Assembly: GCA_002427735.1 (NCBI GenBank)
Contig: DIYP01000015.1
Coordinates: 119,993 to 183,992, forward strand
Direction: 5' to 3'
DNA from: Flavobacteriales bacterium UBA6051
GTDB lineage: Bacteria; Bacteroidota; Bacteroidia; Flavobacteriales_D; Crocinitomicaceae
Length of the DNA stretch: 64,000 bases
The notes beneath the pieces are model-generated. The model searched no databases and was not told where the DNA came from. It worked only from the letters and a program-made list of their open reading frames with translations. Positions 16,602 through 25,600 of this stretch are shown in pieces. Position 1 is the first letter of the stretch. The number at the start of each line of letters is the position of its first letter. Position numbers and translations under genes: made by a program.

Positions 16602-19600
16602 ATGAGCGATTGTAATACAATAACAAAAGTACTCTTAAGAGGCGGAACTGACCAGGATAGTCGTTTCAACTCGGTACTGGATCCAAATCAACTGGAGCTT
16701 CACGGCTTTGGCATTGAAGAGTGGATGAAATTTGCCTATAATTTTGCAGGGCATGTGCATTACTTTGATACTTCGGACCATATTATTCCTCAAGGAGATT
16801 GGACAGATTTTTTCAAACAGGATGATGAAATTGAATCTTTCTTAGCAGAGCTAGGCGACTCAGATAAATTGACACCACATCTCACTTTATTCATATGCTT
16901 TCTCAAACTGCTCACATTAACCTCTGATCGCTTTAATGGGACAGAAACGCTCGACGGAATTACTAAAAGACATCTTGACTTTTACTATAAAGAAGTTTTA
17001 AAGATTGAAAAAATGCCGGCTCAGGTCGACAAGGTGCACATATTGTTCGAGCTGTCAAAAAATGTATTGCAAGAAAAGCTTGAGGCCGGTACACTTTTGA
17101 ATGGAGGAAGAGATGGATTGGGTAAAATTCGAAACTATGGACTATCCGAAGAATTTGTTCCCAATAAAGCGTCAATCGAAGCCCTAAGGAATGTTTATTT
17201 CGCTCACGATACAACCAATAGCTTCGACACCGTTACACCGCGCCAATACATAAAGGCAAGTGAAATGGCTAATTCAGTTGATGGAATCGGAGACCCTTTA
17301 CCCGAAGATAATCCTGTTTGGTATCCTTTCGGTTATCATCACGAAGAAGTTGATAGCGATGTTTTCAAAGAACTACCAGACGCGAATATTGGTTTCGCCA
17401 TTTCCTCACAAGTACTGAACTTATCAGAGGGAAATCGACACATCCAATTCAATTTTGCCTTTTCAAATGAATTAGGACTTACAGATATTACAACAAACGA
17501 CCTAACAAACTCAATAAAAGTATATTACACTGGCGAAAAGAAATGGCTAGGTCCAATTAATCTTGTTTCATCAGTTACCTTGGATGATGTCGATGGCTCC
17601 AACAACACGAGTACTTTTGAAACTACTACTGCTATTGTCAGTGGGCCTCCAAGTAAGAATTACGTAAAGCTTTATACCAAATTAGGAACCTCAGAAAAGC
17701 CAACGGGCATTTACAATAGTGAAATTCATCTAGGGAGTTACCAAACCGAACAACCAGTATTCAAATTCATTATAGATACGAGTACCGTGAACGGCTTGAA
17801 AGTATACGAGTATTTCTCTACGACGCTGGATAGTATAGAAATAGACACGCACGTCACGGATATGCGAACGCTTACTTTGGAGAATGACCATGGAACTCTA
17901 AATCCGGAGAAACCAATGTATCCGTTTACCACATTACCGGTAGAAGGTTCAAGTTTTACGGTCGCTCATGAAGAATTGATCGGAAAATCATGGAATAAGG
18001 CAGGGGTTAAAGTAAAATGGAAAAATCAACCATCCGACTTTCCAGAATGGTACGAAGCTTACAAAGAGGATTTTAAAATCAATCTTTCTAAAGATAAAGT
18101 CAGTTCTAATTTGTTCGGCTTCTCTATCAAGGATGAAACGAGCAATGAAAACGTTTCAAACATTTCGAAGGACGAGTCAGATGTCATTGTTAAATATGAT
18201 AGTTACTTCAAGGGGAATTTACTTCTAAAAACGAATAATATTTGGAATCAAGTACCGGGTTCCTCAAACATTCAGTTGTTTAATGACCTCGTCGTTACCG
18301 GGCAAGACACTGTGAAAAACGATGGCTTTATTTTCGCCATTGAGGCAACCAATTCTTATGGTGATTTGGAAGCTTTGCGTATTTCTCTGAATAACTCATT
18401 TCTGCATGAAATGTATCCACGCTTGTACGCATTATCTCTAACTGGGGAAGGAAGTATTACAGTAAACGTGGCAGTGGAAGATTCTGAAGCCACAGCGACA
18501 ACTGAAGGATCGAGTTCTGGGACTGTAATACCCAATGTTCCTTATACACCATTCACGGAAGACGTATCATTGTCATACACAGCTTCTGACAGTATTAACT
18601 TACAGGACACCAATGAGTCCGCGTATAGCGATGCTACGGTTCAACTTTATCATGTTCATCCATTCGGGCTTGCGCAGGAACACCGCTTTCTAAAAAGTCA
18701 GTTCTCTTTCGGGGATCCACTGACAAAGCTAGCACCAAAATACAGTCGTGGAGGAGAACTTTATATCGGATTGAAAGATGCCGATCACCTTCAAAATGTT
18801 TCGCTTTTGGTTCAGGTTCTGGAAGGAAGTGAAAATCCTGATACAAGCTCTTTTACGGGAGATGAAAAAGTATCATGGGATATCCTTTGCGATAACATTT
18901 GGAAACCTCTTGACTCGACACTATTGACCCAAAACGGGATTGATAATTTCCTGCAATCAGGGATCGTTACGTTTAGAATTCCTAAAGAAGCGACATCTGA
19001 CAACACGATGTTAGGCACTGGACTCTTCTGGGTAAGGGCACAACTCTCCAAACCATTTGATGCGGTTTGCAAAATTCTGGGAGTGCACGCACAGGCAACT
19101 TTAGCTGAATTCATTGACAATGAAAATGATCTATCTCATCTGGAAAAAGGTTTAGAAGCAGAAACTATCGGGAAGCTTATCCTTCGATCATCTAAAGTCA
19201 AAGGAGTTCTACAACCTTACAATTCTTTTGACGGCGAAGCGGAAGAAGATGACCTTGCCTATTACCGAAGAGTCAGCGAACGCTTAAGACATAAGAAGCG
19301 TGCTGTTACACTTTGGGATTATGAACATATTGTACTTCAGAAATTTCCTGATATCTATAAAGTAAAGTGTTTAAATCACTCAAATTGTAAATCCTATGTA
19401 GCTCCTGGAAATGTTGTACTGATTGTGATACCAGACACGGTAAATAAGAATGTCTTCGACATTTATCAGCCACAGGCAAGCACGGCAAGAAGAAATCAGA
19501 TCAAGGATTATATTGATCAATTTAATTCTCTACATGTAGGAGTAAAGGTAGAAAACCCTGATTATGAGCAGGTACAAGTAGATCTGAGCGTACAGTTTCA

Positions 19601-19940
19601 TGAAGGATATGATGTTGCTTTATACATCCAGGAATTGAACAATGATATTATTCAGTTTTTATCACCATGGGCATTTGACAATGACACAAATGTCGAATTC
19701 GGGGTAACCCTTCATAAAAGTGTCCTGATCAATTTCATAGAAGAACTCCCCTACGTTGATTACCTCGCGAATGTCAAAATGAAATTAAAGACAGGAGAAG
19801 ATACATATACCATCATTGAACAATATGAGCCAAGTTCTCCGAAATCAATCTTGGTATCCGATTCGGAGCATAGAATTAAGGCTGATATCGAACCTTGTCC
19901 GACATCCGCTGAAAACATAGAACAAGAATGTCAGCAGTAA
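16602..19940 (+). CDS. Large baseplate wedge protein, gpJ-like (Afp11 type)
   Basis: A 1112-residue baseplate protein. The recognisable part is C-terminal: DDLAYYRRVSERLRHKKRAV, TLWDYEHIVLQKFPDIYKVK, VVLIVIPDTVNKNVF, then NSLHVGVKVENPDYEQVQV, the baseplate J-like/gp6 pattern. The N-terminal half carries KRHLDFYYKEVLKI and VHILFELSK. The middle is beta-rich and less conserved. It should form the wedge ring with the next protein. Its end overlaps the following start by 13 bases, implying coupled translation. The C-terminus has two cysteines (PCPTS, ECQQ). Confidence 0.88.
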   Translation: MSDCNTITKVLLRGGTDQDSRFNSVLDPNQLELHGFGIEEWMKFAYNFAGHVHYFDTSDHIIPQGDWTDFFKQDDEIESFLAELGDSDKLTPHLTLFICFLKLLTLTSDRFNGTETLDGITKRHLDFYYKEVLKIEKMPAQVDKVHILFELSKNVLQEKLEAGTLLNGGRDGLGKIRNYGLSEEFVPNKASIEALRNVYFAHDTTNSFDTVTPRQYIKASEMANSVDGIGDPLPEDNPVWYPFGYHHEEVDSDVFKELPDANIGFAISSQVLNLSEGNRHIQFNFAFSNELGLTDITTNDLTNSIKVYYTGEKKWLGPINLVSSVTLDDVDGSNNTSTFETTTAIVSGPPSKNYVKLYTKLGTSEKPTGIYNSEIHLGSYQTEQPVFKFIIDTSTVNGLKVYEYFSTTLDSIEIDTHVTDMRTLTLENDHGTLNPEKPMYPFTTLPVEGSSFTVAHEELIGKSWNKAGVKVKWKNQPSDFPEWYEAYKEDFKINLSKDKVSSNLFGFSIKDETSNENVSNISKDESDVIVKYDSYFKGNLLLKTNNIWNQVPGSSNIQLFNDLVVTGQDTVKNDGFIFAIEATNSYGDLEALRISLNNSFLHEMYPRLYALSLTGEGSITVNVAVEDSEATATTEGSSSGTVIPNVPYTPFTEDVSLSYTASDSINLQDTNESAYSDATVQLYHVHPFGLAQEHRFLKSQFSFGDPLTKLAPKYSRGGELYIGLKDADHLQNVSLLVQVLEGSENPDTSSFTGDEKVSWDILCDNIWKPLDSTLLTQNGIDNFLQSGIVTFRIPKEATSDNTMLGTGLFWVRAQLSKPFDAVCKILGVHAQATLAEFIDNENDLSHLEKGLEAETIGKLILRSSKVKGVLQPYNSFDGEAEEDDLAYYRRVSERLRHKKRAVTLWDYEHIVLQKFPDIYKVKCLNHSNCKSYVAPGNVVLIVIPDTVNKNVFDIYQPQASTARRNQIKDYIDQFNSLHVGVKVENPDYEQVQVDLSVQFHEGYDVALYIQELNNDIIQFLSPWAFDNDTNVEFGVTLHKSVLINFIEELPYVDYLANVKMKLKTGEDTYTIIEQYEPSSPKSILVSDSEHRIKADIEPCPTSAENIEQECQQ

Positions 19941-22663
19941 CAAAACATATAAAAATTCCTCGTGAAGTTGAGTCTCAGAATGACCTGGACTTTAGCTATC
20001 TCAAGAAATTAGGGATCGAGTATATCGAATCCATGGGTGGTGGTTTATGGACAGATTACAACGATCATGATCCAGGGGTTACCATGCTCGAAATGTTGTG
20101 TTATGCCATCAGTGATTTAGGCAACCGCTTAAACATGCCTATTGAAAACTTGATTGCAGCAGAATCGGGAGCACCATTGGAAGATCAGTTTTATGACTCC
20201 TCAGAGATTCTCCCTTCTTCACCGGTTACTCCAGAAGATTATCGCAAGCGATTTCTAGATATTCGTGGAATTCGAAATTGTTGGATCCTCCCCTACCGCC
20301 AACCACTTTACATTAATTGTTTGGAAAATGAGATTTCATATGACCCGACTATTCTTGAGGATCTGCCGAACGACAAAAAGCAAACTGTTTACTTAAAAGG
20401 ACTCAACTGTATTCTAGTTGATTATGATGATGATGTTTTAGAAGATTTGATCATTCCCAGAACTAAACAAGAGATTAATGATGAAATCGAGGCAGTCTAT
20501 CATGCCAATAGAAATCTGTGTGAGGATCTTGTTGAGATCAAGGAAGTTGGAAAGTACAAAGTGGCCGTATGTACTTCAATAGAACTAGAAAAAAACGCAG
20601 ATAAAGACCTTGCGCATGCCAAAATTCTCACAGCTATTGAAAGTTACTTCACACCAGAGGTATCCTATCACTCGCTGAAAGACATGCTCGATAAGGGGTA
20701 TCGCACAGATGAAATATTTGAAGGGCCATTGCTTGAGAATGGATTCATTGATACTACTGAATTAATCAACTCAAATCTTCGATCAGAAGTTCGATTGACA
20801 GACTTGATCAACCTCATCATGTCAATTGAGGAGGTCAAGTTAATTAAGGAAATTACGATTAAAGATTGCTCCAATAGTCAGGACTCTGATTGGAACATCT
20901 GTATTGGAGAAGGTGTAAAGCCTGTACTCGCACCACTTAGCGATGAAGATGCGGAACCTGGAGATGAATGCTCGCTTAGAAGTGTTTTCAACTATTCGAA
21001 AGACGTATTACCAGTTATCACTAATAAGAAAAAGGTAGATGCGTACATACTTTCATTGAAAGAAGAAAAAGACACCCAAAACGCATTAGCGAAAATTGAC
21101 GCTCGCATCAAAGTGAAACAAGGAAAATACGTTGACTCTGGTGAAACGACAACTATTCAAAATGATTTTCCAGATACTTATGGAATATCTCCATTCGGTT
21201 TACCAGCAAATGCTTCTGCTGAAAGGAAAGCACAAGCCAAACAGCTAAAAGGATATCTGCTGTTCTTCGATCAAATTCTTGCGAGCTATTTCGCTCACCT
21301 TGATAAGGTTAGAGATCTTTTTGCTATCAACCGTGGACTAGCTCCAACCTACTTTACGCAAGCTGTAAAAGACATCAAGAATTTTGAAGATTTAGTGGAT
21401 GACTATCCAACAAACGATGACCCTCTGTTATCTGAGAAGTTAATTGCATTTCTGGATGATAACATCGAACGTCGAAACGCAATTCTTGACCACTTGCTCT
21501 CACGATTCGCCGAGCAATTCAGCCAATACACGTTCTTGATGAGTGAATTGTACGGAGAAGCTGCAGATGAACTCATTATCTCGTCTAAGGAAGAGTTTTT
21601 AAAAGAATACGTTGAGCTAAGCAGCAGACGCGGAAAAGGATTCAACTGGACATTGGAAGATACGCTGACCGTAAAAAATGTCTGGGACACAGCAAATATA
21701 TCTGGAACACAGAAGCGTATCGCACGTTTGTCAGGGATTAAAGACTACTCTAGAAGAAATTTATCGGATTCTTTTGTTACCATTTATGAAGTTATCGTAG
21801 GAACCGACACCTTCTACCGATGGAAGATTGATAATGACAAAGCAGGGAATGATATTCTCATTTCTTCCAAGGACTACACCTCGGTAAGTGATGCATCCAA
21901 AGATCTGTATGAAGTCATCTTTCAACTGGTTAATACGAACGAAATTTCCATTGAAGAAGCCTTTGATAAAGGGATTATGGACGGTTCTGAAATCGACGGT
22001 ATTGTTATCAACCAGTCAGGAACAGATTACAGCTTTTCCATCATTGATACGGAAGAAACGGATCCTTTGATGCAAGTCATTGGGAAATCAGCTTCTATTT
22101 TTTCAGATGAAGCTTCATTAAAAAACGCCATACTCGAAGCCATTCGGTTTGCTAAAGAAGATTTCACGGAAGAAGGACTCTTTTTAATTGAACATATTCT
22201 CTTACGCCCAGAACCTATGGATGAAACAGCAAATTCTGAAGCTTTTCTTCCTGTCTGTGCGGACGATTGTGAAGAATGTTGTTCTGCCGATCCATATTCA
22301 TTCAGAGTAAGTATCGTTCTTCCCGGATTTACACGACGATTCTCAAACCCTGAGTTTCGCCATTTCATGGAAGCACTGATTGAAGAAGAGCTCCCTGCAC
22401 ATATCCTGGCTCGTATCTGCTGGATCGGAGAGCGAAAAGGAACAGTGCCGAATGACGAAAATGAACTCATGCTCCTTGAAAGCACTTACAAAGCTTTCTT
22501 AGAAACTAAAAGAAACCCAGACTATACAAGCGAATTGATCGCATTAAAAGATATACTCATCGACCTTCATAGCATACATCCTTCAGGACGACTCCATGAT
22601 TGTATTAGCGATGAAGTTGAAGGAAAAATCATTCTTGGAAGAACAAATTTAGGAACGCAATAA
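19928..22663 (+). CDS. Baseplate wedge protein (Afp12 type, gpJ-like)
   Basis: A 911-residue protein whose N-terminus GGGLWTDYNDHDPGVTMLEM with LCYAISDLGNRLNMP is the signature of Afp12/gpJ-type wedge subunits. Later features: YLLFFDQILASYFAHLDKVR (about residue 440), and a C-terminal domain after a cysteine cluster CADDCEECC (Cys777, 781, 784, 785) followed by RVSIVLPGFTRRFSNPEFR and AHILARICWIG. The cysteine cluster may bind metal or form the contact with other cysteine-containing baseplate parts. It starts inside the end of the Afp11-type gene and is followed after 10 bp by the giant modular protein. Confidence 0.88.
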   Translation: MSAVTKHIKIPREVESQNDLDFSYLKKLGIEYIESMGGGLWTDYNDHDPGVTMLEMLCYAISDLGNRLNMPIENLIAAESGAPLEDQFYDSSEILPSSPVTPEDYRKRFLDIRGIRNCWILPYRQPLYINCLENEISYDPTILEDLPNDKKQTVYLKGLNCILVDYDDDVLEDLIIPRTKQEINDEIEAVYHANRNLCEDLVEIKEVGKYKVAVCTSIELEKNADKDLAHAKILTAIESYFTPEVSYHSLKDMLDKGYRTDEIFEGPLLENGFIDTTELINSNLRSEVRLTDLINLIMSIEEVKLIKEITIKDCSNSQDSDWNICIGEGVKPVLAPLSDEDAEPGDECSLRSVFNYSKDVLPVITNKKKVDAYILSLKEEKDTQNALAKIDARIKVKQGKYVDSGETTTIQNDFPDTYGISPFGLPANASAERKAQAKQLKGYLLFFDQILASYFAHLDKVRDLFAINRGLAPTYFTQAVKDIKNFEDLVDDYPTNDDPLLSEKLIAFLDDNIERRNAILDHLLSRFAEQFSQYTFLMSELYGEAADELIISSKEEFLKEYVELSSRRGKGFNWTLEDTLTVKNVWDTANISGTQKRIARLSGIKDYSRRNLSDSFVTIYEVIVGTDTFYRWKIDNDKAGNDILISSKDYTSVSDASKDLYEVIFQLVNTNEISIEEAFDKGIMDGSEIDGIVINQSGTDYSFSIIDTEETDPLMQVIGKSASIFSDEASLKNAILEAIRFAKEDFTEEGLFLIEHILLRPEPMDETANSEAFLPVCADDCEECCSADPYSFRVSIVLPGFTRRFSNPEFRHFMEALIEEELPAHILARICWIGERKGTVPNDENELMLLESTYKAFLETKRNPDYTSELIALKDILIDLHSIHPSGRLHDCISDEVEGKIILGRTNLGTQ

Positions 22664-22673
22664 CAGTAGTACT

Positions 22674-25600
22674 ATGTCAAAAAAATTAACGCAAATTTCG
22701 CCTTCGCACCACTCGTATGTGCCTGACCAAATGCTGACGGATGTTCAGCTGAATGAGGTCAATGAATATTTTGAAGACCAAATCAGGCTAACGCGCATCT
22801 GCCTTAGTGGAGTTGGGCTTGCCTGCGGATTTGAAGTATCCAATAATAGCGGAAACAGTATTACCATTACAAATGGAGCAGGTGTCACTACCGACGGTGA
22901 TTTAATGCATTTATTGATTCCAGATACAGAAGGAAAATACCATATTGACATCGACAGTATTCAATTTGATTATTACAATACATTCGACGATTCCAATGCG
23001 AACTATTTCGAGAATTTTTGGAAAGATGTTGCGCCAACTCCTAAGATGTATGAGCTCTTTCCAGCACACTTGAGCACTGGAAAAACAAAGCTGGCGGACT
23101 TCGATGGAGAAGGCGGACTCTCATCGATGGTTGTTGTACTTTATTTAGAGTGTTATACAAATGATCCAGGTGCCTGTACTACGGTTTCTTGTGAAAATCA
23201 AGGCGCCGAAGAAGTTCAGCGTGTACGAGTATTGTTATTACATAAAGACCATGTAGCTTATTTGCTGGAGAACGATACGCTTTTCAACGCTAATAACGTT
23301 CTTTCGGATTACCTCCTAGTCAATGAAATTAGCGTTCCTCGAGTAATTCTGGATGATGCCAATACTGATGATCTCGAAATTCTTGCAGGAGACTATAACA
23401 GTGCTATTACATCCGGAACCATGATTGATAATCTGAATGCAGGTTTTGAGATCATGTTGAAAAAGACAGAGTTATATGATGAATACGGTGAAATAACTGA
23501 ACTGATTAGTGAACAATTTTCAATTGGTTCTTTAAGCAATACATTATTTCAGTATCGATATGATTTATTGAAAGATCTTGTAGATTCCTATAATGAACTA
23601 AAAGAGCTGTTTCTGGAACATTTTGGCACTTGCTGTCCAGATATTCATGCATTCCCAAAGCATCTTTTACTAGGAAAGGTCAATGGAGCAACGCTTGCAG
23701 AAGAAGAAAATCCTCACCGACACATTTTCTATAAATCTCCAATACTTGACCAGAACTATGATCAGAACGGGCGTTTCAAAAGTATTGTGGATCGCTGCTA
23801 TCAGATGCTTAAGCGATACATTGGCTCCGAACAGGCATTCAATGAAGTGAAGATCACACCTTCGAATCTATACGTTGACCTGGGAAAAAGAGCGATTCCT
23901 TTCTATTATGCTGATGGACAGGAATTGGTCATGAATTGGGACTTTGAAAAGAGTAAGTATGGCAGATATAACAGTATTTTAGGTTATCGACAATCCATGA
24001 CAAGTTCTCACCCAGTGGTGAAGGATCCATTCAACTACACTATTGATCGATATAATAAATTTAGAATTGAAGGCATACAAGGGCTTCAATATGCAGAAGC
24101 TCTATCAGAAGTTCTTAGACTGAAAGAGACTCACAGCCTTCCATTTGACATTAAGGTTCTTGGAATTAGAGTAAATGAAGCGGAAGAAATCGACATTACT
24201 GAATATATGTGCGATTTCAAAGATTTATCCGTACTCATGACGGCATGGACAGCAGAACAAGTCTGTATTCTTGGAGAAGTTTCTTACCTGCTTTCAGGCT
24301 TTAGTACGATTGAAGAAGGTGATAACATTAGAAAAGATATTGTTCTTCAATTCAAAGAGTCGCGTGATTTTGAGAATACAAAAGGTTATTCAGAATATGA
24401 TCTCAAAGATGGATTCCGTGCTAAAGCAGCGGGAGCAGCTTATTCAGCTGAAGCAGCCAACGCAGAAGGCGTTAAATCCAATGCATATGATGGAAAGACA
24501 GGCGCTCAGGTCGAAGTTCAATTCTCTGAAAAACAATCGACAGTAAAAGAAAACATGACCTACGCCGAAAACTCTTTGGGCAAGATCATCATCGACGCAA
24601 TAGATAAGTACTCTGGAAATGAATCAAGTGGTCTTATTGCATATATCAAGGACGAACTAACTTTTGTTGATTTCTCAACTTGGTCACCTACTGTCGTTGA
24701 TGGAACCATCGACTTACCAAGTAAAATTTTGGCAGCATGTTATATTTTAGAAACGCTACTCCCTGATTCTATTTCATCGCTGACCAGTTCTACATTGGAA
24801 TCATATACAGCGGAAATTGATAAGCTATGTAGCTACACAAAGCAAATTCAGGCTAAGTACAAAGAATATGTTTACGCGGAGTATACAGGAGAAACGAAAA
24901 TTGAAGCGCAAACATCAACCGTGATCGATGAGAAGATTCTCGGAATGATGGATTTGCTGAACAACCAATTAACGAATATCTGCTGCGGAGCCAAAAAGAT
25001 TCAAACCATTTTACAGGAAGTTGAAGACCGTAAAGCAATGATTCTTGATCGCCTCAAGTTTTCAAATTTTGCCCTTCAACATCCAGGGATGGAACATATC
25101 GCTGGGGTTGAACCCGGAGGAACTTTCGTTATGGTTTACTCATTGAACAGCGCAACAGCAGAAAATCCAATTCCGAAAGGCACCGTAATTGCTGACTTTG
25201 CACTCCCTTATTTATGCTGTTCTGACTGTGCACCAATTAACTTTATTGTTCCGAAAACACCAGTGTCACTTTCACTTCCTACGGACATCTATTGTCTGAG
25301 TGGCGAGGATACTCCGTTAGAATTTAACGTGAGTCCAATTGATGGTATTATTGGAATTGAAGATAATGTTGAAATCCCTGGGGTTACGATTAACGGAACT
25401 ACTTTGGAAATTGATTCATCGTTGTTCCCAGCAGAACAAATTGGTGTTCCTATTCGCTTTACGGTGAATGATCAATATACAGAGTGCTTCATTATTGCCC
25501 GTCAAAAACCGAATGTAGACATCTCCTATACTGAAGATCCTGAGACTCCTCTCAAGTACAATTTTGAACCAACCGGTGATATTGAAGGTGCTTCATTCAT

